Shown: positions 23,216-34,139 of the stretch, one piece after another | Layout: each line of letters opens with the position of its first letter | How positions within the stretch are numbered: the first letter of the stretch is position 1 | Assembly (NCBI RefSeq): GCF_009389715.1 | Contig: NC_052392.1 | Span: forward strand, 38,125,410 to 38,189,409 | Length of the DNA: 64,000 nucleotides | DNA from: Phoenix dactylifera | Taxonomy: Eukaryota; Streptophyta; Magnoliopsida; Arecales; Arecaceae | Reading direction: 5' to 3' | Notes under the pieces: model-generated | Told to the model about the DNA's origin: nothing | Database searches by the model: none | What the model saw: the letters and a program-made list of their open reading frames with translations, nothing else | Position numbers and translations under genes: made by a program

Positions 23216-26200
23216 CTTAATATGCATTTAGTTATCCATCAAATTTTATTTTGAGGCTTTGGTTGTTTCCCTTATTTTATTTTTCTTTGTCACATGTAGC
23301 AATTATTCATGTCCTCTAATTCTTTCTTTTCTATAACTTATAAAACATCTATTATCTTAACAGATTTGGGTTTTATTAGACTCATGCCGAACTCCAAAGG
23401 AACTTCCATTTTTTCAAGTCCATTGTATACCGGAAAACAATCATCTCTCTCTATCAAAAATTCTATTTCTACTGAGTGTCTTTTCATTGAGGACCAGCCT
23501 TCTTGGCTTGATGACCTCCTTAATGAGCCAGAGATACCATTAAGAAAAAGAGCTTATCGACGCTTATCAAGTGACTCTTTTGCCTACTTAAATGCATCTA
23601 ATATCTCTTTGAACATTGATAATTTAGTTCTCGATTGCTACAAATATTACTTATCCATCAGCTTCGTGGGAACAAAAAGAATTAGATTTTTTTACAAATG
23701 TGCAGCGCCCATCTTATTATACAGAGGCAAATTCAATTGAAAAACCTCAAAAAAATGGATGGGATTCTACAATGAATAATGTGTTTAATTCAAATAATAA
23801 TCTGACTTTAACAAGAAATGAGACTGAATAATTAGGATCATCATCTGCTACAAGGGAACCTGATATTTTGGCTTCTAGTGATATTGAAAAGCTATCAAAG
23901 GAGGATTCTTCTCTAAAAGGCTCCACTAAGCAAAGGGAAGGTTCTTGGATAAAGCTTACTCAATCTGAGATGGAAGCAAAACGAGCTAAATAGTAAGTTT
24001 TTTTGTGATTTATTCCCTAGCTCTTTAGACAATTTTAGTAACTTTCGTTGTTGTGATGCTTATTTGACTATGATAATTGTTTTTGTACATGGATTATTTA
24101 GCTCATCCTAAATTTGCTTATATTAGGACTTGGGAAATGAGGATTTATTTAATTTACTTAAATGTAAATCCATGCTCTATGCTTTGTCATTTTTACTAGC
24201 TATATTTCGAAGTATCCATGAGACTAAGAAATTAGGTTGGACCAAGCCCAATTAAATAAAAAATAACCAAGTATTTGAATAAACAAGCTTATATATCATG
24301 TATACATACACATACACGTATATATAATTTATTGTGGATGTAGATACTTGCTTTTTTCTCTCACATAATGAATCAAAACTTTGAGATGCAGAAAGCATAA
24401 ACACCATATTATGTTTTGTAGCGTGTCATATTGTAAATTTCTAATTGTGCTAATATCACCATTGATATTGGTAGAGTTGTATTTTTTAAGCTCTATTTAC
24501 CTCAATTCTCACTATATTTAGTGCAATTCTAACACTTCAAATAATACCAATAATCAATTTAGTGAATGGCCCAAAGAGAATTTGTGTTTGGAAAAATAAT
24601 TTTTTTTAGAAAATACCAACTAATTCATATTTGATATATATGATCCCTTCATTTGCCCAACGATCTCGAGTTCGAAAACTCCAATACAATACCGAGTTAG
24701 AGAGACATATCCAAGCATTACAGGCAAGATAACATTGGCCCCAATGATCATATATCCTATGAGATAAGAAAAGATTTTATATAGAAACATTTCTAATACA
24801 ATAAAATTATCCTATTTTATGTATATTACTTTGCAGATAGAAGGAATGGGAGTTTCAGCTGAACTAGAATTCTTGGATCAGCAAAAATTTATATTGAGCT
24901 TGGAGAACAAGGCCTTGAAGCAACATCTAGATGGTCTGTCACAGGAACATCTTGTGAAATGTCGTAAGTAATCGATTCTTGGATCTCAACTATACCTCCA
25001 TGAGCATTCCATATATGTCATTGGTATATGCTAACTTTTATCAAAATAATCCTCTCTATATAGTGAAGTTATGGTAAATTGTGTTAGGAAAGTAACATGA
25101 CATGGGAAGTGGATGCTTGGTTTTCTTTAAAAAATATAATCACTTTCGAAATAGAATTAAATTTCTATTTATATTTAGTTTATCGAAACTTAATCAAAAT
25201 CAAAGTCGCTGGGGATTTTGGAATTGAAATGACAGTGAGAAAGAGTTAAGAAAAATATGCACGAGAAAAAAAATAAATGCAAACATGAAGAAAAGGAGCT
25301 AACACAAGTCATGTAACAAACTCTCTTTATATTCCTATATCTATATATACTACATATAGTTTGTTTAATTGTATTTGAATTTTGAATTATGCATGCATGT
25401 ATGTATGTATACTAAATATAATATAATAGTTTTAAAAATGCATCACTTAATAATATTATAGTCTATAAACCATAGTATTATTTTTTTATTTTGATAACTT
25501 CTGTTCTTATCAAGATGTTGACATAACAAAACATAGAACTTTGTTCTGTTATAAGTCATAAGATCAAACAGTGACTATAGTTTCTTCTATATAATATCTT
25601 CTCTAAATTATCACTATAATCATTTCTAGAACCGTGCATGTGGTTGGAGGGGGAGGCTGCTAAAGGAATGTAGAGAGTTAGAATACAAAAGGAATAATGC
25701 TTCCGCAATAAAGTATATAAGATATAATCCACACACATATCCGTTTTTAAAAGGCATTGCATGCCTTGTTTTCTGCATGCCATTGTGAATCTTACAGTTC
25801 AGTGACAAATATTTAATATTCAGGTACATAAATGCAATCTGGCCAACCTCTTTCACTAGCTCAACATGGGCATGCCTTACTTTTTAAATCCCTATCCTTC
25901 ATCCAAGCTCACAACTCACCCTTCATCCATTACTTTTGAAGTTCTTGATATGGATGAAGTATTGACCTGTTCATGGCGCATGCCTGAAGTCACTAATTTT
26001 GAGGGGAAAAAAGCTTGGGCCCTAACCAAGGCACATGAAATCTAACTTCAGGAACAAGATCCTGTGATATCATTCAGTGATAGAGTATGACATGAACATC
26101 TCCACTGGTCAACTTCACTGTTCATTAGACTCGAACATCAGGGGAGTGTGAGAAAGAATAGAGGGGTTTAGAGAACCAGAAGTATTCTGCATGTTCATAT

Positions 26201-26741
26201 TCAAATCCTTTTGTGTTTCGAAGTCATTTAGTGCTTAGAAATAGTACTAAATGCTAGCTACATGTTATTTTCTTACCTCAAGCTTTCTCCTGTTATTAAT
26301 ATCCTACATTTTTTTTTTAAAATTTCAGAATTTGAAATTTTGTTGTTGGAGTAGCTCTATCTAACTAGGATAGGATTATGATTCCTAATCTTTCTCATTC
26401 TTCTTCATTTTCTTTATGAAAAGAGATTAATCTAGCAATATGCCTCAAAATCACCATTAGTTAAGCTTGTCAAACTGCTGGTCTTGATCTTCTTGCAAGT
26501 CTGAAATGGTGTAGATATGCCTTTGGTTGATGCAGTCCAACAGGAGATGTTGGAGCGAGAGATTGCTCGTCTTCGAGCATTGCATCATCATCAGCAGCAG
26601 CACCAGCAGCAACCACCAGCTCCACCTACCCACAGTCAGAGCAATAGTAGAGACCTTGAAATACAATTTGCCAATCTCTTTTTAAAACACAAGGAGTCAA
26701 ATTCTGGGAGAGAGCCAATTACAGGCCTCCTCCATATTTGA
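22660..26741 (+). pseudogene. Decayed bZIP transcription factor gene (At1g58110-like)
   Basis: Intact relatives are nuclear DNA-binding bZIP proteins. Recognisable in order: MPNSKGTSIFSSPLYTGKQS at 23384; a QPSWLDDLLNEPE block; a RRLSSDSFAYL block; a KELDFF...YYTEANS block; SEMEAKRAK (to 23993); FAQRSRVRKLQYNTELE (24654-24725), half of the basic region plus first heptads; SAELEFLDQQ and LENKALKQHL (24839-24965), leucine zipper; QQEMLEREIARLRAL with a His/Gln-rich run and the end SRDLEIQFANL to the stop at 26741. The N-terminal block is shortened and a frame change lies near 23645-23690. In-frame stops follow NETE (about 23830) and KRAK, and no AG acceptor precedes FAQRS where one is expected. 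The zipper's donor reads CAG|GCAAGA. Introns and a pyrimidine-rich leader (22660-22830) are kept, so this is a DNA-level duplicate, not a retrocopy. A working gene with unusual splicing is unlikely. Confidence 0.75.
23163..23213. repeat. (AT)n microsatellite
   Basis: About 25 AT dinucleotides without interruption, 170 bases before the first recognisable codon of the decayed bZIP gene. Confidence 0.95.
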
Positions 26742-28830
26742 AGTTTAATTTCCTGATGCCGCCTTTCAGATATTGCCAACCAAGATGGACCTTTGTATCC
26801 TATATGACCTGAATAACTTTAAGAATCTATTCATCCTCAGCTTACGAGGTGTTAGGTTTTGTTTTTAGTATTATGTTTTATATCTCTGTATTCTAATTAG
26901 TTTTTTGTTGATTCTTATTGCAAACTCCTTAAATCTTCTTGAAACACAGCTGCTGATACGCCTCTGATACGGCTGCTGAACTCAACCTGGGCTGAGATAA
27001 AACTCCACCAAAGCTTCATTGATTTCACTGATATGCTGACTGATACGCCACCGATACGCTGACTCACATGCTGATGAGGATTGGTGTGAAGAGATGGAGC
27101 TGAGCTGGAGCTGAGGAGGAAGCTTAACTACTAACCAAATTCATTTAATCAGTTCAACTGATAACTGAATTCAGTTGAATCCAGTTGTACTAGTTAAGTT
27201 AGTTTCAGACTTACTCATAAATAGATATATTCATGATGTAATAAATGAACTTCCGGTAAGAAATAAAGTTAGTCTTCCTCCATCTATTCTTCTCCCCTCT
27301 CTGTTCAAAGTTTCAGTCTTTTGTCAAATCTTTTTACAAAGATATGTAATTTTGGTCTGCGTATCTATGCACAAGAGTGATTATGGTAATCTAATGCTTA
27401 CAAAAAGTATGTGCTTCCGAGCATTTAGGACTATATGAATGCGAAGTTTTGGAATGACCTCAATCATAGCTATTTTTGCAAAAATTCTGATTCTTTGCTT
27501 CCAAGAAAATCAGTATGTGGCAACAACATCATTTGATGTCAATTTTGCTCAGTAAATACTTATTATTGTCAAGAAGGAGAAGTGGCACATTCATGCCAGC
27601 ACATGCATACAAACAAAATTTTCAACTTGATGATCCTCCAATGGCTTGCAAAACTAGCTGTGAGTTACCAATATCATGAGTCATATTTAGACACCACATT
27701 GTTGATGAAAATTCCTAAGGTTTTTATGAAATAGTTCGAACAGTGTGACTCAATTTAGTTATAATTAACTTGTTGTCTGAGACTGTAAGGTGCCCAGAGA
27801 AACCAAGCCTGCCCAACCTATGAAAAAGCATGGGATGAAGTACTAAATAAGGCTCCTTAATACCACAAGCCCGAGTTTTTTTGCTCTACATCAATTAAAA
27901 AGCTTGAGATTTTTGTGTATCAATATTTTATCATTATAAACTAATTCTAGATTGCATCTCTCCGACAATATTTGTAAGGTATGAATTAATCTATTTTTTT
28001 TAGAAAAAAAATAAGCTAATAGTTCAGGTGTTCTTAATCCATGCTACGTAGGAAACTTTACTATTCCATGTTGCTCTTAAGTTTGAGTATGCAGGTTGTT
28101 TTCTTTTGTTAAGAAGTGGGGCAACTGGTGCAACCTGATTGGGATAACAATGTAAGAAGAGATGCATCAGAATAGGAATTTGGAGTAAATGGATTTTATG
28201 GATTATACTAGTAAATGTATTTACTTATTATACTATCTCCATTTCCACGAGGGACTCCCATTGGCTCCACACTTCGATCAATACATTCCATTCTCTTTAA
28301 AGTGAGGCATTATTCTCTCATCCTTGGACTAATTGCCATTTTACATCCACTAGTCTCTGTTGATTCACCATTTTATTCCCAATCATTAGTTTCAATTGTC
28401 CTAGTTTGTGCACAAACTGAGCAGTATAATACAATTAAGCATAGTATATTGTGCATAAAAATATGTCCATCTGAGTTTCAATGATTAAACATAAAATGTT
28501 TAACTATGTAAGATCCTGTTTTTAAATGATGGTAGAATAAAGGGGCTGGTTGCCTTTGGCAAAAGTTGCATATGCATGCACAGAAATTCTCCAAGCTTTG
28601 GAATATAGTTGACAAGCCATTTCACACCCAGGACTCAGATAAACTCAAGTTGATGCAAAGGGCATCCCATGGAATGCTTTGCAATCTTTTTGTTGGGATA
28701 GCTATTCCATTACATAGTCTAGGAAATATTACATGACTTTGGTTGTTTAAAGCAATCATGCATTTTTTGCTCACCTCCCAATAAATGAATTATTGCGTTT
28801 AATATATCAACTAACTTTATACAGTGTATG
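26742..28830. other. Intergenic region, no gene seen
   Basis: Holds 3' remains of the bZIP copy and, at about 26950-27120, clustered GCTGATACG motifs. A TAAATAGA motif follows near 27220. This looks like regulatory or LTR-like sequence, but I found no paired ends, primer-binding site or coding remnant. Open frames up to 89 codons show no family resemblance. Confidence 0.4.
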
Positions 28831-28837
28831 ACAAATT

Positions 28838-28864
28838 GATGATGATGATGATGATGATGATGAT
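28838..28864. repeat. (GAT)9 microsatellite
   Basis: Nine uninterrupted GAT units, ending six bases before the left arm of the inverted repeat at 28871. Confidence 0.95.
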
Positions 28865-28870
28865 CAGTGA

Positions 28871-29047
28871 CATGGAGGAAAGAGATGGAGGGCAGAAATT
28901 TGCTAGCTTCACTGTCCTCAATCAGTGACATGGAGGAGAGTAGCACCGGTCAATATTACTAGTAATTGTGTAAACTTTACCAAATGAAGGGCTAGATATC
29001 GAATTGATGAAACCATGCTTTCTGCCCTCCATCTCTTTCCTACCATG
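28871..29047. repeat. Fold-back: 28-bp near-perfect inverted repeat, 120-bp loop
   Basis: The left arm (28871-28898) contains AGGAAAGAGATGGAGGGCAG. The right arm (29019-29047) is its reverse complement with one extra base. A second copy of the motif CAGTGACATGGAGGA lies in the loop (28922-28936), repeating the stretch at the left arm (28865-28879). No target duplication was seen. Confidence 0.7.
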
Positions 29048-29289
29048 GTACTGATTTGTCCCCTTTGATCCTTGAGTAGTAATTTGGCCCTCGGATAAAG
29101 CAAGGATAAGACTTGGAATAAGCTTTCCATATGTTAAAAAGCTTTAAATTCAAACTGGATAGCAAACTAGCCTGGATTCCTAACCTGTGGTTCAGGTTTT
29201 ATTTTGTTTCCTTTTTCTTAATATATAGGTGAGCCCGTGAAGACAATAACTTGCCGAGGTTCATGAATATATGAAAGATCATCTTGAGA

Positions 29290-29425
29290 GTAGTGGTTCG
29301 TGTATTTTGGTTTTCAATGTGCATTTAAGAGATTCTTGTATTTGGATATTCAACGTATATTCATTTGGGTTTTCAATGTGCATTTAGGCGGTTCATGTAT
29401 TTGGGTTTTCTATATGTACCTAGGA
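29290..29425. repeat. Short degenerate tandem repeat, about 35-bp unit
   Basis: Variants of GGTTTTCAATGTGCATTTA and GTTCATGTATTTGG recur about four times at roughly 30-37-base spacing. It is followed by CCTATAAATTATATG, which could be a TATA element. The arrangement resembles repeats in plant LTR promoters, but no LTR ends could be shown. Confidence 0.5.
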
Positions 29426-29429
29426 GTCC

Positions 29430-31060
29430 TATAAATTATATGTAATTCTTGTGGTTTTCGCAAGAGGCAAGTACTAAAGAAAAATTCTGAAGTATTTGAC
29501 CTCTTCATTCTTTTCTCTTTAGAGAAATCTCTCTTCCACGATGGTTCTTTCTGTAAAAGGGGACTTCTTGTAGATGACTTCATTTGTTAATGACTTTGGC
29601 TTCAATACGGTGCATGCTGAGTTGGTTCTTTGCGCATGCGAAACTTGTCTTGTCTGTGCAGCATTCCTCTAACATTTCCTGCGAGTTCGAGAAAGCTATT
29701 GATGACATGAGTTGATGGTACTTGGAGAAAAAATATGCTTTGATAAATGTTTCTGGTACGTATGTCCATGAACTTGCTTGTTACAGAAGACGAGGGACAT
29801 GGAACGAGGGTGTACAGGAATAGTCTGTTACTAAAAGTCAGCCATGCCTAAGCTGCATTTTCTTGCATGACATTTGTTTTCTCTAAGATAATTGTGGGAG
29901 GTATCAAATGGAGCCAACTCATTTTAATATATGAAATACACAATGTATAGCGAACCCACATGCCTTTCTGGGGTGTCTTTCTCATATTCACCCACCCTCT
30001 GCCTATCAAAAGATTCATACAAATTCCTATGACCTTGTTTTTGGGCAATACTTATATTGCTCAAATTGATACACTCATTTTATTTGTTATTACACAACAT
30101 ACTTGTGTTTATACTGTCTCTCAAAAGTCTAGCTGACGATCAAGAGCAAACACCATATGAAACATGTTCTGATGGAAATAGAGTAGATGTGAGTCGTGCG
30201 ACGCTTGCTGGATTAAGGAAGAGGCAGAAAAGGTAGGATTTAACCATGAAATGGATTAGGCTGAAGAATTAGAATTGTGATTAACCATGATGGGTTCGTG
30301 TTTACACTACTGAGGATCATAATATTAGTGGTAGTTATGAAATGAAAAAAAAAACAAAGAAAAAGAAAATCTAGTGATGAGATAGAGAGTACAAAATGTT
30401 GTTTTAAAAACAAAAAAAACAAAATGCTAAACCGAGGAGTTTTCTAAATTGGTGACCTCTAACAGAAGGATAGGAGTTGTATTGTATATTTTGTATAAAA
30501 GAAGGATTTACCTTCGCTTACACGAATCACCGCTGGGGATCTGTGTAGGTGGATGAATGGAGTTTTAAATGCTTTAAGATCTGTGTGGGGTATAATCTAA
30601 TGGATGGCATTGCAGAAAAGGATCATTCATTCTTTCTTACGAAAGAACGATCCAAACCCGAGCAAAATGTTGTGCTCTATATGCTACTTATATAGTGGTG
30701 CATAAAGCCGCTGGTTGCCACCTTTAAAATCTCTTGACCACGAAGCTCCTGCTTAGTATAGTATTTATTAATCGGTCCTTAGGGCTGGAAAAAGTCACAG
30801 GGCCTTAAAATTAATGGATTAAAATTAAAATTAAAATCCAATCTACTAGAAATAGTTATGATGTCATATAATGAAATTAAAAACCAACTTAATGGGCTAA
30901 CAATGATGACTCAGTTTTACACATGTATGAATTAAGAGCAAAGGCCAACTCACCTGAATAACCCCTACGATGATGCATATAGAAATTAAAATCCAACTCA
31001 CTTTGACGCATCAGCATAATCCTTATCCAGATGGCGATCCGATTATGGTAACATCGGATG
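29430..31060. other. Intergenic region upstream of the aspartic-protease relative
   Basis: No gene seen. An imperfect hairpin at about 30620-30653 (GGATCATTCATTC...GAACGATCC) and AT-rich sequence are the only structures noticed. Confidence 0.4.
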
Positions 31061-31061
31061 C

Positions 31062-31069
31062 TATAAAAA
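31062..31069 (+). promoter_or_regulatory. TATA box of the aspartic-protease relative
   Basis: TATAAAAA lies 100 bases upstream of the chosen ATG at 31162, in a good position for a plant core promoter. Its survival suggests the locus decayed recently or is still transcribed. Confidence 0.6.
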
Positions 31070-31161
31070 AGAAGCAATACAATTGTACTCCCCCACATCG
31101 AAACTAAGCAGAGCAACCATTGCATATCTTGTGCAGCGAAGTAAACGTTCGAAGTCCCCCA

Positions 31162-32499
31162 ATGGCCTTTGCTCCGCTTCCGCCTTCAACGAAGTCGTTC
31201 CTCTTGCTCCTCTTCCTCGTTGTACTCCCATGTCTCTCCCACCAGCAGCGCATCCGCCTCATTCACCGTGATTCCCCTGAGTCGCCTCTTTTCGACTCGA
31301 GCAGTACCACCACGGCCGAGAAGTACTGGCGGAGGAACCACCGGCGCTCGGTTGCCTACCGTGACCACTTCCAAGCAGCCCTGGAGGGCCGCCGCAAGTC
31401 GCTGACTCTGTTGGCTGTAGAAGATGAGGAGGCCGGCTTCGATCAGGTCGGTGGAGAATACCTGATGGAATTCACCATTGGCACCCCTCCGGTGCGGGTG
31501 ACAGGGATGGTAGATGTAGCGGGGGACTTCATCGGAACACAGTGCGTGCCGTGTCCCGGCTGCAGCCCGTCTCCGGGCCCGCTCTACGACCCCTCCAAGT
31601 CCTCCACACACAGCACCTTTTCTTGCTCGTCGAACGAATGCCGTAGTCTCGAGAGGAATAAATGCAGTGGCGACGATAATTGCGAGTACATCCAGTCCTA
31701 CGCGAACGACGTCCCGACCAGCGGCGTGCTCACCCCCGACGTGTTCACGATCAACGACGTGACCTACACTCACATGCCTTTTGGCTGCAGCAGCGACGAC
31801 TCCTTTTATACGAGACTAGTTCCGGCAATGGTGGGCCTCACCGGGAGCGAAATGTTCTTGCTCGTGTTCAGATTTAGTTCCCAAGAGTTTACCTTCTCCC
31901 ACTGCTTTATGAAGGATTGGGATAACCCCTTCGCGAACAGCTCCAGCGATCTGCACCTCGGGAAGGATGCGAGGTTGAACGGCAGGACGTCGAGCCCCCT
32001 GGCCAGGTGCCCTGTGGGCAAGGCGTCGCAGTTCTTCTCGCCCACCTTGAGAGGGATGGGCGTTGGCCCGGAGAATCTGAACCTCACAGAAGAGTTAGTG
32101 GGAGGCGAATGTTCGACGGTCTTCGTCTCGTCGACGCCTCTCACCTTCTTGAGGAAGCCGCTGTTCGATCTGGTCGTGTCCAAGGTCAGGGAACATGCTC
32201 GCCTGCCGGAGGCGCCGCGCCGGCCAAATGACCCTTGAGATTTGTGCTTCAACGGGACCTTTCCAGATGTGGTGGAGTTGGTGCCGACGCTGGCAGTCTC
32301 TTTTGATGGTGAATTGGCGCTAGGCTTGGTAAAGTCTCAAATATATGCCGAGGTGGGTCATGGAAGGACCTGCCTACTCATCGCACCGACTGATGGCGTC
32401 AACATGATTGGGACCTACTTTCAGATGAATAGGACTATTGGATATGATCTTCGTGGTCTCAATTATCGGCTCTATTTTGACCTTGATCAGTGTGGCTGA
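31162..32499 (+). pseudogene. CDR1/nepenthesin-like A1 aspartic protease, inactive and interrupted
   Basis: Intact relatives are secreted or apoplastic pepsin-type proteases. The ATG at 31162 is chosen because a signal peptide follows at once (KSFLLLLFLVVLPCL, residues 11-25). The open frame runs 358 codons to TGA (32236-32238). The same frame then continues 86 codons (DLCFNGTFPDVVEL... to LDQCG) with clear family sequence, so one stop splits an intact frame. The family intro RIRLIHRDSPESPLF (30-44) and GEYLMEFTIGTPP (98-110) are normal. The first active-site motif, normally DTGSD, is DVAGD (118-122): Asp kept, Thr and Gly lost. The second, normally DSGTPLTFL, is VSSTPLTFL (322-330): catalytic Asp lost. 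The flap reads SYANDVPTSGVL. No introns, as is common in this family. Both active-site losses mean that even full-length protein could not cleave peptides this way. Confidence 0.85.
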
Positions 32500-33080
32500 T
32501 GATTTCAAGTGCATTTATCTGATCGATAGATATATGCATGTAATTTGTCTGCATATTTAGATTTTAGATTGTGCAGATTTTAGTTATGCATTAATTTGTT
32601 ATATAATTAGTTGAAAACTAGTTGGAAGTATTTCGATTGTTTATGTTTCTAATACAAAATCATATATAGTATAAGGAGTATTCGATCCCTTGTTATATAT
32701 CTAACTATATACATGCATGCGGCAACATCCTACGTGATTTTTATTATTGTAATCCCTGCACCAATATTATTATGGGTCCACCCATCAGCATCCGTTTTAG
32801 CTCATTGATTAGCCACAGCACCAATCACACTAGAATGATGTCAGCGCAGGAACAGAAATGTTGGGGTGCGGGTGGGGGTAGGGGGTTAAGAAACTATCCA
32901 ATATAGGAGCACTGGTATCTCAAGAGAATTAATGCTGCATCCAAAAAAAAAAAGGAAAGCGAGGGGTGCAAGAATAAATCAATAAAAACCAAACTCATTA
33001 GCCCCTCATACGGTGTTTTATCTAACATATATAAGGATCACAAGAACATAAAAAAGAAGCAAACTAGGAACTCCATCATT
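32500..33080. other. 3' flank of the aspartic-protease relative, no gene seen
   Basis: AT-rich, with a short G-rich patch (about 32866-32886) and an A-run at 32943. Probably 3' UTR, then intergenic. Confidence 0.4.
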
Positions 33081-33100
33081 CAAGAAGAATGCAGCCTGAC

Positions 33101-33472
33101 CTGTTTCATAGGCTCCCGTCCCAACATCCAGTTGCAACGCTCCTCCAGATTGTCTTCATCCTCCGCTTCTTTCGCTTCTTTCTTCTTGGCTTTTTTGGCC
33201 TAGGTTTCTCCATTTATAACACGAAGGAGATCCTGTTCGAGAAATTTCTCGGCTGTCTGGGTGAAGAAAAAGCCATCATTGCCATCTTCTTCCCCTTTCT
33301 TCCCTACTTCTTTGCCCCCTCCTAGCACTCCTCTTTTCTCTTCTTTGTCTTGGTCTCCTCCATCGATGTCTCGTTGGAGGTCAAAGCCGAACTGCTCCCA
33401 GGGAGTCTGAGTGAAGAAAGAGAGAGACTTTAATTTTTTCTCTATCAAGATTCTCCGCAACGAAAAGCACAA
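33101..33472 (-). pseudogene. Acidic/Lys-rich open frame with one stop, family not recognised
   Basis: On the minus strand a frame begins at 33472 and includes two similar blocks, FFTQTPWEQFGFDL and FFTQTAEKFLEQDLL. It meets one TAG at 33200-33202, then continues in the same frame with AKKAKKKEAKEAEDEDNL and LGREPMKQ, ending at a good GT donor (after 33101). Coding-like charge clustering and the duplicated FFTQT motif suggest a decayed exon of a host gene. I do not know the protein. Chance is not excluded. Confidence 0.3.
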
Positions 33473-33637
33473 GAAGACTTGCGCTTCATCCTATTCCTAC
33501 CGGCTGTCCCCTTGTGTTCGTGTTTGAATGTGGGTGTCGACGTGGGTGAAAAGTTAATACCTATAGCTTATAATACCATAATCAAGCCTCAGGCTGGATG
33601 GTATATCTCAGGTGCCTAGCTTGAAATAGGTAGAACC

Positions 33638-34134
33638 TGCTGGCGGAGGCCCATGTGGGCTAAGCCAGCAAGGCTCGCCTGCGGCGGAGGTCGGTGTGGG
33701 GCAAATCGCAATCGAACGCCGAGGGGCACTTGGGATGGTCGGTTTGAAGACCATGGTTAAGTCTTCACTATCACCTGCGGGTTTTAGTGAGATGGCAGCG
33801 CTTACGATCCTAACAGTGGTATCAGAGCCAGCGGCACGGGTTCGATTCTCAGGATAAGCAATAATAAAAAAAAAAACTCCCTTGCCGGGGGGAGAGGATT
33901 GTTGGCGGAGGCCGGTGTGGGCCAAGTCAGCACGGCTCGCTTGCTGGGGGGAGATTGTTGGCGGAGGCCGGTGTGGGTCAAGTCAGCAAGGCTCGCCCGT
34001 GGCGGAGGTCGGTGTAGGCCAAGTCGCAATCGAATGCCGGAGGGGCGCTTGGGATGGTCGGTTTAAAAACCATGGTTAAGCCTTCACTATAACCCGCGGG
34101 TTTTAGTGAGATGGCAGCGCCTACGGTCCTAACA
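33638..34134 (+). mobile_element. Small LTR element, TRIM type, both LTRs present
   Basis: A 178-bp 5' LTR (33638-33815, TG...CA) and a 179-bp 3' LTR (33956-34134) flank a 140-bp interior. The primer-binding site TGGTATCAGAGCC (33817-33829) matches initiator tRNA-Met as in many plant LTR elements. G-rich polypurine tracts precede the 3' LTR. The 5-bp target duplication GAACC lies on both sides (33633-33637 and 34135-34139). The interior holds an extra partial LTR head with its own purine tract (about 33885-33955), so one unit is duplicated. There is no coding capacity, so it was moved by another element's enzymes. The outline is structurally complete; the LTRs differ at a modest number of sites, so it is neither brand new nor ancient. 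Confidence 0.9.
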
Positions 34135-34139
34135 GAACC

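Noticed and set aside
26950-27400. Possible solo LTR (GATACG motifs, TAAATAGA, pyrimidine-rich end)
   Set aside because: No TG...CA ends with matching flanks, no primer-binding site and no partner copy in the window.
29240-29560. Possible solo LTR with repeated promoter motif and CCTATAAATT
   Set aside because: Repeat and TATA-like motif are present, but neither ends nor target duplication could be found.
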